Assembly: GCF_026015625.1 (NCBI RefSeq)
Contig: NZ_JAPDVG010000001.1
Location: 1,984,001 to 2,048,000 of the forward strand
From: Segatella copri
GTDB taxonomy: Bacteria; Bacteroidota; Bacteroidia; Bacteroidales; Bacteroidaceae
Reading direction: 5' to 3'
Length of the DNA stretch: 64,000 nt
Positions 17,003 through 25,631 of the stretch are shown one piece after another. How positions within the stretch are numbered: position 1 is the stretch's first letter; every line of letters starts with the position of its first letter. The notes under the pieces were generated by a model. That model worked only from the letters and a program-made list of their open reading frames with translations, searched no databases and was not told where the DNA came from. Made by a program: the position numbers and the translations under genes.

Positions 17003-18259
17003 CTAATTTCCGTCCGGCTTGGTTACATTCTGATTCACAGATGGATACCACACGAATTGATTGAAATCATCTGGCTGGGCAGGATTGTAGTCTTTCCAGT
17101 CACTGCGTAGATACTTCACGATAGGCAGATTGAGCTGCTTCATTCCCATTACCACCATCTTAGCCACCTCGTAGGCTCCGTATGGATTGAAGTGGGTGTT
17201 ATCCTCCAAAGCCTTAGGCTGGTTTGGATAAGTATTTGCCGGATAGTGAACCAGCAACTTCTTGCTGTTCTCATAACCCAAAGTCTCGAAGAAAGTGCGG
17301 GTCATATCGTGGAGTTCAATGACAGGAACATCCTCTCTCTTTGCCACAGCTCTCATGGCATCAGGATAATCCTTATGAGTCTCCTGAATCTTGCTATGGG
17401 TAGCCTCATCGAAGAAGCGACGCTGAGTAGGAGTTACGAAGATGATGTTGCCACCCTTCTTGCGGACCTCATCGATGAACTTCTTCAGATTATAAGAGAA
17501 GTTATACCAGGCACCACTGCCTGCAGACTTCTCCTTCTGGTCGTTATGTCCGAACTCACAAATCACGTAGTCGCCCTTCTTCATCATCGCCAGCACCTTG
17601 TCCAGACGGTTGGAAGCAAGGAAGGAACCTGCTGTCAATCCGCTTTCGGCATGGTTTGAGATAGCCACCTCCGGACCAAACCAGCGAGTCACCATCTGTC
17701 CCCAGGAAGCGTATGGCTCTGGAAACTGATCTACTACCGTAGAGTTGCCGCAGAGGAAAACGGTGGTGGTTTCAGCAGGAGCCGGTTCCACCTTGATGCT
17801 CTTTACAGCTGGGGCAGCACCAGTAAACTCCAAGGTCAGCTTCTCATCCCAGGTAAACGTCTCCTTCTCGCGAGGTTTGATTTTTACGTTCATTTTATCG
17901 GTAATATAAGGAGAACGCTTGTTCACGACGAAGGAGAAAGTCTTGAACTCCCCCTTCCTGGTACTCACCTCATCGAGCATCAGTCTTCGGTTCTCGGCAC
18001 GAACCACAGTCTTGCCTGCTTTCTTCTTAGAACCGAGCACCACGGTGACCTTATAGTTGCCATCTGCCACCTTCACAGAATAGAAGAAAGGGGCATTACT
18101 CTTAGCTTTTGGTGCAGCCACGATGTCATATCCCTGCCCCTTCTCTGCGGAATAGACAGGCTGCACCTTCAATATATCAATATCAAAAGTCTGGGCATTG
18201 ACGGCTACAGTAGAAGCTAGCGCCAGCAGGCTGGTAAATAAAAAATTTCTAGTTTTCAT
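17003..18259 (-). CDS. CE12 rhamnogalacturonan acetylesterase (SGNH hydrolase)
   Basis: A 418-residue secreted esterase; the start MKTRNFLFTSLLAL (not ATG 18286) gives a signal peptide ending VNAQ. Residues ~25-150 form a beta-rich galactose-binding-like domain. The SGNH catalytic domain follows: block I GNSTVVD with nucleophile S173, the block III motif GHNDQ, and block V DNTHF with D353 and H356. Family CE12 removes acetyl groups from galacturonate in RG-I, making the backbone accessible to lyases and hydrolases. It shares the minus strand with GH2, 81 bases upstream of it, and has its own -7 element at 18316. Confidence 0.88.
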   Translation of the reverse strand: MKTRNFLFTSLLALASTVAVNAQTFDIDILKVQPVYSAEKGQGYDIVAAPKAKSNAPFFYSVKVADGNYKVTVVLGSKKKAGKTVVRAENRRLMLDEVSTRKGEFKTFSFVVNKRSPYITDKMNVKIKPREKETFTWDEKLTLEFTGAAPAVKSIKVEPAPAETTTVFLCGNSTVVDQFPEPYASWGQMVTRWFGPEVAISNHAESGLTAGSFLASNRLDKVLAMMKKGDYVICEFGHNDQKEKSAGSGAWYNFSYNLKKFIDEVRKKGGNIIFVTPTQRRFFDEATHSKIQETHKDYPDAMRAVAKREDVPVIELHDMTRTFFETLGYENSKKLLVHYPANTYPNQPKALEDNTHFNPYGAYEVAKMVVMGMKQLNLPIVKYLRSDWKDYNPAQPDDFNQFVWYPSVNQNVTKPDGN

Positions 18260-18315
18260 ATAAATTATTTTTTCTGTTGTTGTCATTCATCTTGGCTATG
18301 ATTGAATTTCGAGAG

Positions 18316-18323
18316 CAAAGATA
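18316..18323 (-). promoter_or_regulatory. -7 element upstream of the CE12 gene
   Basis: Minus-strand TATCTTTG followed by C, 57 bases before the start; no properly spaced -33. The CE12-GH2 pair may therefore have a separate transcript from the genes upstream. Confidence 0.45.
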
Positions 18324-18397
18324 CATAAAAAGGACAAAAAGATATTATGCTTTTTATCCTTCTTATATAAAAATCGTTCAAAAACTATTATTCCTGT

Positions 18398-21300
18398 CTA
18401 TTTCTGCAGGGTAATTCCCATTAATCCGACAACCACCTCGTTGCTCAGCGCCCTTAAAGTGAAACGCTTCAATTTCTTCCTTGCATCCAGAGGCATGTCG
18501 AGCAATATCGCAGCTCCACCCTCTATTTCTGCCACGGCTTTCTTGAAACCAGGCACATCTGCCATGTTTTTGTTGACTTCCAGATGAAGATCACGGAAGA
18601 GATGACGACTCACCTTGCCCGATGCCAGACCTATGCGATAAGGACGAAGTTCCGGCTGCGGGAAGGCAGTGGCATTCTCCAAAAAATCCTGCTCTATCGG
18701 ACACCAGTTAACCGGTGGAGTTAGCATCAGTTCATCCCTGGTTCCATCAGCATATTCTACTCTTACCACTGCATTTTCTATAGCATACTGCATCGGATTG
18801 GTAGAACCAGCCATCAGGAGATAAGCATGAGAAGCCTTGCCTCTCAACATGACAGAGATGCTGTCCGGATAGTTGTCCCAGAGAGAAGTATAAACGATAT
18901 TCTTACCTTCCTTTGGAGAGCGGAACGGCAAATCGCCATCTACGTGTGCCCAGAACACACCATCCTTGATAAGACTTCTGAACTTCGTATCATCAACATG
19001 AGCCGTCTTCTTGGTAGAACACCAGTCACCGATGCCCTGGGTTGGCACACAGAGTGTAGTATATGGCGAACGAGGCGATAGATACTGGTTCTTGAAGATG
19101 TCGCTTACGTTTGCATTAAACACCTTGTCCATGTTCACCCATCGGCACTCTTCCGGTTTTACTTCGTCAAAGTCGTTACCCACGCCCTTGGTAGAAGCCC
19201 AGACATCTACAGATTGCTCTGCGATGCTTTCCGCCAACGTATATGCACATTTCAACGTTCTTTTCTCTTCTTTCTCAGGCTTGACTACCGGCAATTCAAT
19301 ATGCTGTACCTTTTCGGTAGAGAAAGCAGTATCCAGATACTTTCCTTCTCCCATATTCTGACGAATCACAATCTTCAAAGGCTGCTTGAAGTTCTGTCTG
19401 ATTTCGAAAATTTCCTTCCCGTTCACCCGCTTAAACGAATAATCGAGATAAGGAGTATGCACCGAAGCACTATCCCAGGCAGCAGGAAATCCCGGACGGA
19501 GGATACACTCACCCTCCAAAGCGTTAGGTGTGATACCATACAAGCCTTGGATAAGGGCACGGGACGAGATGCCGGTAACATCGGCAAAATCACGATAGCC
19601 TTCACCTGTGGCAACATCCATCTTCGATAACTGTCCGAAGTTGGCAGGACTGCTGCCAAGATACATGAAGTCGAGAATATTTGCCTTCAGCAACTGATAA
19701 GCCTCTTCCGTTCTTCCCGCCTGATAGTAAGCCAGAACGGTATGCATCACTTCAGCCATCGCCACATTGTTGATGCTCCATTCGTAAGGAGCCCAGTCAG
19801 AAGTGCTCAGGGTCTGATATTCCACCTTATTATATATATAAGGGATGTGCGGAATATGCCGGTCGATATATCTGGTTGCCTGATAGTTCTGTACAGGAGT
19901 TCCCACTCCACAATCTATCGGAGTATAGATGCTCCAAAGAGCCGCATCCCGATGCACACGCTTCAAGCCTATGAAATCCTGATACTCAGCCCAATGCCCG
20001 GAATCCTTCAGCCATAATCTTTCGTTCATAGCTTTCAGAATTCTATCAGCTTCCTCCCGATAAGGCCCCGGATTCTCACCGATGATTCCGGCGATGCGAG
20101 CTGCCAGAAGATTAGCCCGATAGTTATAGGCGGAAGAATGGGTCACGGCACCGCTGTTGTATTGCAGGGCATCGCTCGCCCAGATACAGCAATAAGCATC
20201 ATAAAGGCCATCATTGTCGGGATCCCAAGCCTGCTTTTCCCAAGCTAGATGACTCTTGATGACAGGCCACATCTTGCGCATATAAGCCGTATCTGCATCA
20301 AACTGGAAGTGCCAAAGCAGTTCATCTATAAACACAAGGTTCATGTCGTAATGATGAAACTGGTTGTTCTTCTCCGGATTTCTGCAGATATAGCCGTTAC
20401 TATACATAGGAGTACCCCATTTATAGGTACCGCGCGCCAGGTTGTTCTTCTCGTCCATGAGATGCGGTTCGGTAACCGGCACATCGGTTACCTGACTTTT
20501 GGCGTATGCAGCAAAATGGATACGCTGTCTATCCTGCATGCCGAGGAAATCGCCCATATAGGCACCTCGCCAGCCGGGCAAAGACATGCGCCAGCCCACA
20601 GCTCCATGCTGCCAAACCTTCCCGTCCCAGGCACCATCGGCAGCCATGACCAGAGCGCCACCTATCGGATTGATATAGGCATCGGGGGTATGGAAGACGA
20701 CAGATGAAGCAAGTTTGTTACGCCATTGCTCTGCTGCATCATACCGGGACTGCATCTTCGCATTTTCAGCAGTAGAAAGCTGGTTTTCTCCATCTACCGA
20801 GAAATAAAAGATGGAACCGGGAGAAAGCCTGGATACAGACCCGAGAACTGACGTTTCTGATGTGGCAGGTTCAAAGGTTCCTGGTTTCAGGAAACTTCCG
20901 ATATCACCCGAACGGACTGGTTTAGGAACAGCGGTCTGGCTCAAGACTGCCTCTACCTTCAGTTTTCTGTTATCGAATCCACGAACAGTAAAACGCCAGA
21001 CAGCTCCTTCTGTATCAGGAAAAGCCAGAACGGAAATATCGAGTTCACCCTTTCCCCATCGCCTGTCTTTCAGGAGATAGTTACGGCGTCCTGCCTCATA
21101 ACTCGCCTTGCAGTATTCAGCCTCATCGAGCCACATCATCTGTTCCCCATTCGAAATCCGGAAGCGGATATTGCCCGTCTGGTTCTTCTTGTAGGTGGCA
21201 AAGACAGGGCGGTCGCTGGTTTCTAACCGCCATTCAGCCGTACTGCCATAGAGAGCACGGGTATAACGGCTGCTGCCATTCACACAGACGAAGGCATTAC

Positions 21301-21412
21301 CTTCGGGCATATAATGAGCAGTGCGCTGTACGATATCTCGCGCTCCCATCGTGAGAGTACAAGATAACGCCAGCGCACTGAGCATTCCTATTTTAGAAAT
21401 CTTATTTTTCAT
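18398..21412 (-). CDS. DUF4450 domain protein, probable (alpha/alpha)6 glycosidase of the RG-I locus
   Basis: A 1004-residue secreted protein; signal peptide at residues 1-23 (LALSCTLTMGA). The N-terminal half (~25-280) is the beta-rich DUF4450 region (YMPEGNAFVCVNGSSRYTRALYG). Residues ~330-680 look like a six-hairpin barrel of the GH78/GH95 kind: WKIKSHLAWE-type helices, DPDNDGLYDAYCCIWASDALQ with candidate catalytic acids, and ALWSIYTPIDCGVG. The last ~250 residues are beta-sandwich with WCSTKKTAHVDDTKF. DUF4450 genes recur in pectin-related polysaccharide loci of Bacteroidetes. The substrate here is not known to me; removing a side-chain sugar or rhamnose from RG-I oligomers fits the context. 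Between the double-CE12 and CE12 genes on the same strand. Confidence 0.65.
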   Translation of the reverse strand: MKNKISKIGMLSALALSCTLTMGARDIVQRTAHYMPEGNAFVCVNGSSRYTRALYGSTAEWRLETSDRPVFATYKKNQTGNIRFRISNGEQMMWLDEAEYCKASYEAGRRNYLLKDRRWGKGELDISVLAFPDTEGAVWRFTVRGFDNRKLKVEAVLSQTAVPKPVRSGDIGSFLKPGTFEPATSETSVLGSVSRLSPGSIFYFSVDGENQLSTAENAKMQSRYDAAEQWRNKLASSVVFHTPDAYINPIGGALVMAADGAWDGKVWQHGAVGWRMSLPGWRGAYMGDFLGMQDRQRIHFAAYAKSQVTDVPVTEPHLMDEKNNLARGTYKWGTPMYSNGYICRNPEKNNQFHHYDMNLVFIDELLWHFQFDADTAYMRKMWPVIKSHLAWEKQAWDPDNDGLYDAYCCIWASDALQYNSGAVTHSSAYNYRANLLAARIAGIIGENPGPYREEADRILKAMNERLWLKDSGHWAEYQDFIGLKRVHRDAALWSIYTPIDCGVGTPVQNYQATRYIDRHIPHIPYIYNKVEYQTLSTSDWAPYEWSINNVAMAEVMHTVLAYYQAGRTEEAYQLLKANILDFMYLGSSPANFGQLSKMDVATGEGYRDFADVTGISSRALIQGLYGITPNALEGECILRPGFPAAWDSASVHTPYLDYSFKRVNGKEIFEIRQNFKQPLKIVIRQNMGEGKYLDTAFSTEKVQHIELPVVKPEKEEKRTLKCAYTLAESIAEQSVDVWASTKGVGNDFDEVKPEECRWVNMDKVFNANVSDIFKNQYLSPRSPYTTLCVPTQGIGDWCSTKKTAHVDDTKFRSLIKDGVFWAHVDGDLPFRSPKEGKNIVYTSLWDNYPDSISVMLRGKASHAYLLMAGSTNPMQYAIENAVVRVEYADGTRDELMLTPPVNWCPIEQDFLENATAFPQPELRPYRIGLASGKVSRHLFRDLHLEVNKNMADVPGFKKAVAEIEGGAAILLDMPLDARKKLKRFTLRALSNEVVVGLMGITLQK

Positions 21413-21493
21413 AACGTTTTCAAACCTTTGTTTTTATATTTATAAACCCGAAAACGGGCATTTTATTTTATCACGGCTCAGGTTTTTCTTATT

Positions 21494-23104
21494 TCAAAAT
21501 TTTGCCAATGGACTCTTCATCTTCTTCAACCCCTTAGCCACGCACCTTGCATTGTGCCGTGCACCCTTCAGACTGGTGTGGGTATGATCCTTCTTGTAAT
21601 ATGCCTTCACCTTATCCTTGCCTATCTTATCGTAAGAATCGGCAGCGATGTTGTGGAGGTCGAGGAAAGCAACGCCCGTTTCGGCTACCACCTCACGATA
21701 CCACTTTCCGTAGCTATCGTTACGACGCTCCATCTTGCCATGAGCCCACTCGTTGCGAGGAGTCAGGGAAACGAGAATTGGAGTAGCTCCCTTCTCACGC
21801 ACATCCTGGATGAACTTCTTCAGGTACCAGCCGAAAGAATAAACCACCTCATACTGCTTGCTTTCTTCCATTTGGTAGACATGGCAGGTATCCTTGGAAC
21901 TAGGTATGGAACCACGCATCTTCTTATCGGTCATAGAACAGATGTCATTATGACCAAACTCGATGAGTACGTAGTCGCCCGGCTGAAGACTGTTATATAC
22001 CTTATCCCATCTTCCCTCATTGAGATAAGAACGGGAACTGCGACCCGCCTTGGCTGCATTCACACAGGTAATCTTCTTAGGATTGAAGATGGTGTAAGCC
22101 TGAGATGCCCAGCCCCACATGCCGTCTTCATCCTTATCGGCATTTTTTACGGTGCTGTCGCCTGTGAAGAAGACAACCGGTTTGCCTGGTTCACGTTTAA
22201 AATTTTCCACAGGCAAAGCCACATTGATCATCATCGCCTGCAAAGGAGCCAGCTCAGGATCCTTGCTTTCAGCCAATCCTTCTGCTGCCGACCGGGCATT
22301 CATCATCGCTCCGAAACGGGAGGTGTGGATATGATCTTTAAAGAAATGATACTTCTCCTTCCAATGACCATAGCTATCAAGCTTAGCTGCAGAAATCTCA
22401 TTCAAATCAACAAAAGGTACATGCTCCTGCTCAGCCACCTGCTTTGCCCACAATCCGAAGGTCTTGTTGACACGAACTATCTTGTCGTTCTCATCGTAGG
22501 CATCACGTGGAGTCAACGACATCAGGATAGGATGAGCACCCAAGGACTTACAGTCGTTGATGTATTTACGCATGTATTCGCCATAGGTATAAACGGTTTC
22601 CTTGACGCCAGTCTCCTTGATGGTGACGTTGAGTGAATCCTTGCCGATACCAGGGATGCTGGCACGTGCTCTACCGCTATCGTATGGACCATTGTCGTTA
22701 TGACCGATGGAGATGATCACCCAGTCGCCAGCCTTGATGCCCTTACGCACATCCGGCCAGAGACGGTTATAGAAGGTGCGGCTGCTCATACCTCCGAGCG
22801 CCTGGTTCTCTACCGTAATCTTGTTGGCATCGAAGAACTCATGCTCGTAGTATCCCCAGCCCCACTGGCCGTTGTTACCATTACCCAGTGTACCATTGCG
22901 CATAGTAGAGTTACCTATCAGGAAGAGCACAGGGTTGTTGCCACTGCGGCTGGTTCCCGGTTGGATTCGTGCGGTCATCGCCTTGTTCAGACTATCCGCA
23001 GTATTGTCGATAACTTTGTTGACATCTTCCATTGGTTTTGCCACCTGGGCAAAAGAAGCAGTTGTTGCCGCTATCAATGAGAAGGCAAATAATATTCTTT
23101 TCAT
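21494..23104 (-). CDS. Double-domain CE12 rhamnogalacturonan acetylesterase
   Basis: A 536-residue secreted protein with two complete SGNH domains in tandem. Domain 1 (~55-280) has nucleophile S66 (GNSTMRNG), GHNDNG at ~134-139 and D257-x-x-H260 (KDHIHTS). Domain 2 (~305-530) has S317 (GDSTVKNA), GHNDICS and a KKDHTHTS block V. Signal peptide MKRILFAFSLIAATTASFAQ. Both triads are intact, so both halves should be active, possibly on different acetyl positions (O-2 and O-3 of galacturonate); that division is inference. Follows the PL11 gene on the minus strand after 75 bases. Confidence 0.9.
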   Translation of the reverse strand: MKRILFAFSLIAATTASFAQVAKPMEDVNKVIDNTADSLNKAMTARIQPGTSRSGNNPVLFLIGNSTMRNGTLGNGNNGQWGWGYYEHEFFDANKITVENQALGGMSSRTFYNRLWPDVRKGIKAGDWVIISIGHNDNGPYDSGRARASIPGIGKDSLNVTIKETGVKETVYTYGEYMRKYINDCKSLGAHPILMSLTPRDAYDENDKIVRVNKTFGLWAKQVAEQEHVPFVDLNEISAAKLDSYGHWKEKYHFFKDHIHTSRFGAMMNARSAAEGLAESKDPELAPLQAMMINVALPVENFKREPGKPVVFFTGDSTVKNADKDEDGMWGWASQAYTIFNPKKITCVNAAKAGRSSRSYLNEGRWDKVYNSLQPGDYVLIEFGHNDICSMTDKKMRGSIPSSKDTCHVYQMEESKQYEVVYSFGWYLKKFIQDVREKGATPILVSLTPRNEWAHGKMERRNDSYGKWYREVVAETGVAFLDLHNIAADSYDKIGKDKVKAYYKKDHTHTSLKGARHNARCVAKGLKKMKSPLAKF

Positions 23105-23144
23105 TAGCTACGTATTTTTATCAAATTATTATCGTTAGATTATA

Positions 23145-23180
23145 TACAAGAGAATTCTTCACTCTTCGTTCATCACTCTT
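23145..23180. repeat. GAATTCTTCACTCTTC-type intergenic repeat
   Basis: GAATTCTTCACTCTTCGTTC and CACTCTTCACTTAA between PL11 and the double-CE12 gene match the arms of the larger repeat at 47752-47846. Its last bases include the PL11 stop codon. Confidence 0.6.
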
Positions 23181-25291
23181 CACTTAATCCTTTCTGCATG
23201 ATCAGGCAGATAATATCCCAGATGAGGAGGTTGATTATATCCCACATTCTGCCAAGCCACTCCCATACGATAGATATGCTCGTGCATCAGAGTTGGAACC
23301 CGATATTCTGTCGGAATATTGGTGGTGAAGATATTGAGATGCGATGCATCGCTCTCATCCCAATAGATAACTTCCTCTCTCCAGTCTCCGAAGAGATCAG
23401 CCTGCAGATTAGGAGTTGCCTTCGACCAGTTACAACTCACCGAGTTGCCCATCTCATACAGTTGCTTGCCATTGCTCAAAGGCAACGCCACCGCTTCCTT
23501 TCCGTTCCATTTCTGGAGATAAGGAGGGAAATGAGGAGGACGGCCGTTTGCCAGAAGTTCATCCTGCAAGTCGCCATCCCAATAAATCCGGAAGTTCATT
23601 GCCGGCATTCTGGAAACAGCTTTGAAACTCGTTTTCTCATTACTTCTGAAATGATCAGCTTCATGATTCTTCTTATAGGATAAAGATGTTTCTGCCGAAA
23701 CAGTCTTACCCTTGATGTCTCTTACAACAGGAGCATCCGAACACCAAAGTTCATATCCCCGATGCTGGGCATCGATATCAGCAGCCAATCCTCTTCCGGT
23801 ATCATCCTTATCGAGTGTACGGAACAGGATTTCGCCTGTTCGTGCATCTCGCAGATCAGAACCATAGGGATATTCTTCGTGTACCATATAATATTCCAAT
23901 CCCGGTCGGTCGGGATCCAGATCAGCAAGATGCTGCGCATCGCCATGTCCCAATCCGGTAGAATACAACAAGGTTCCATCATGGTTGATGGCTGCAGATC
24001 CGTAGGTAATCTCGTCACATCCATCCCCATCCACATCGCCCACAGCCAGACTGTGAGTACCCTGGGCATAAGCCGTATTCTTACATCCACGAGCCTCCTT
24101 CAGTACCTTTCCATCGGTATCGGTTACCTTCCAGTCGTTGGGAGTCAGCGAAGCATGGAGCCATTTGGTCTTGAGTTCCTTTCCGTCGAAATCTATCGCC
24201 CAGAGATAAGAACGGGTATAATAGCCACGGCACATCACGGCACTTGGCTGCTTGTCGGCACCCTCCAGGAAAGCCACACCGGCAAGGTATCGCTCGCCGC
24301 GGTTGCCATAGTTGTTCTTATCGCCCCAGACTGAAGAATAGGCAGGAAATCCGTTCTCCAGATGCTCTCCCTCTTCCACCTGCCGGCCTGTACCGAAGGA
24401 TCGGTTGGGCTGATACCAGATGGTATGCATCGCCTTTCCGGTTTCGCCATTAAAGACTGTAAGCAGTTCGGGACCTGCCATAATGCGACCTCTCGAATTG
24501 CGATAATCGGCAGCATTGTCCAGTTCTCGGATTCCGGCATCCGTAGCCGCATCGCTCACAAACTTTCCCTTGGCATCTACCGAACCCGTCGATGTCTTGC
24601 AGATCATCTCCGCCTTGCCATCGCCATCGAAATCATAGACCAGGAACTGGGTATAGTGAGCACCGGCACGGATATTCTTACCCAGATTGATGCGCCAGAG
24701 TTGGGTTCCATCCAGCTTATAGCAGTCGAAGATGACTTCTCCCGTATAGCCGTCATGCGAATTGTCATGCGAATTGGTTGGGTTCCATTTCAGGATGATT
24801 TCGTATTCTCCATCCCCATCCACATCGCCCACGCTACAGTCGTTGGGGGTATATTCGTAGGATTTTCCATCGGGAGTGACACCGCCGGCAGGACGGTTGA
24901 TGGGCATGGAGCGATAGAGATCGTTCCATGGCTTCACCGCCTTCGAAACTTCTCTTTCAGCCGGAGCATCCATCCTGGGTTCTTTCTGATAAGTGATGAT
25001 CCGATAAGTATTGGCAGAGGAACCTTTCCGGTCTGTATAATTGGTCAGCTTCACCTGATGGGCGATTATCTTTCCATCCCTCTCCACATCGAAGCATACG
25101 TGTTTGCTATCCGTACCCAGCAATCGCCAACTGAGGAAGATTCCCTGGTTCTGGGCAGGCAAAGCCACCAAGCCACGGTCCAGCTTCTCCATCTGCGATA
25201 CCGGAGTCTGTCCTTGTGCATGGAGATGAGAGCAGGGAGCCATACTCAGCACCATACTCATCATCGGAAATAACATTTGTTTGATTTGCAT
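23180..25291 (-). CDS. PL11 rhamnogalacturonan lyase
   Basis: A 703-residue secreted lyase that cleaves the alpha-1,4 bond between rhamnose and galacturonate in RG-I by beta-elimination, leaving unsaturated galacturonyl ends. Signal peptide to ~25 (HLHAQGQ). An N-terminal beta domain (MEKLDRGLVALPAQNQGIFLSWRLLG) is followed by an eight-bladed propeller rich in calcium-binding DxDxDG motifs: VGDVDGDGEYEI, VYDFDGDGKAEM, VGDVDGDGCDEI. Length and order match family PL11. First gene of the minus-strand enzyme block and divergent from the HTCS, which probably controls it. Its product ends are the substrate of the GH105 enzyme at 56217. Confidence 0.92.
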   Translation of the reverse strand: MQIKQMLFPMMSMVLSMAPCSHLHAQGQTPVSQMEKLDRGLVALPAQNQGIFLSWRLLGTDSKHVCFDVERDGKIIAHQVKLTNYTDRKGSSANTYRIITYQKEPRMDAPAEREVSKAVKPWNDLYRSMPINRPAGGVTPDGKSYEYTPNDCSVGDVDGDGEYEIILKWNPTNSHDNSHDGYTGEVIFDCYKLDGTQLWRINLGKNIRAGAHYTQFLVYDFDGDGKAEMICKTSTGSVDAKGKFVSDAATDAGIRELDNAADYRNSRGRIMAGPELLTVFNGETGKAMHTIWYQPNRSFGTGRQVEEGEHLENGFPAYSSVWGDKNNYGNRGERYLAGVAFLEGADKQPSAVMCRGYYTRSYLWAIDFDGKELKTKWLHASLTPNDWKVTDTDGKVLKEARGCKNTAYAQGTHSLAVGDVDGDGCDEITYGSAAINHDGTLLYSTGLGHGDAQHLADLDPDRPGLEYYMVHEEYPYGSDLRDARTGEILFRTLDKDDTGRGLAADIDAQHRGYELWCSDAPVVRDIKGKTVSAETSLSYKKNHEADHFRSNEKTSFKAVSRMPAMNFRIYWDGDLQDELLANGRPPHFPPYLQKWNGKEAVALPLSNGKQLYEMGNSVSCNWSKATPNLQADLFGDWREEVIYWDESDASHLNIFTTNIPTEYRVPTLMHEHIYRMGVAWQNVGYNQPPHLGYYLPDHAERIK

Positions 25292-25324
25292 GATGATAGT
25301 TGTTTATTGTTTTATATTCTGCTA

Positions 25325-25332
25325 CAAAAGTA
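25325..25332 (-). promoter_or_regulatory. -7 element of the PL11 enzyme block
   Basis: Minus-strand TACTTTTG, 33 bases before the PL11 start. No TTTG at the proper -33 distance, as expected for a promoter needing an activator. Confidence 0.5.
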
Positions 25333-25576
25333 CACATAATCCGATTCATCTACCTAGTAATATTATCCAAAGAAGCGAACTATCATACAATTTCCATTAT
25401 TCCATTCTTACAGTTTTCTGTATGAGAAGAAAAAAGCGATACCTTCTACCGGGAGATGTCAAAGCAAAAATACACTTATTCTTGCCGACTATACTTTATA
25501 TTTTGACCATTCACCTTTATTTTTTGCCTTTTGCCCATTTTTTGCTTTTCACATTACATTTTCTCTTTCTTTTTGT

Positions 25577-25607
25577 TTTGTAGTCTAAGGATTTTATCGT
25601 ATTTTTG
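25577..25607 (+). promoter_or_regulatory. Promoter of the HTCS gene
   Basis: TTTG (25577-25580), exactly 19 bases, then TATTTTTG (25600-25607), a full consensus suggesting constitutive expression of the sensor. Confidence 0.8.
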
Positions 25608-25631
25608 CAGAAAAATCAAACGACCTATCAA

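Larger units (their letters stand above)
25292..25631. other. Divergent promoter region between PL11 and the HTCS
   Basis: AT-rich, no gene. It carries the two outward promoters described at 25325 and 25577; the ~240 bases between them are the likely binding zone of the HTCS, although no clear operator repeat is visible. Confidence 0.6.

Noticed and set aside
21554..22636. 360-codon plus-strand frame
   Set aside because: Antisense shadow of the double-CE12 gene.
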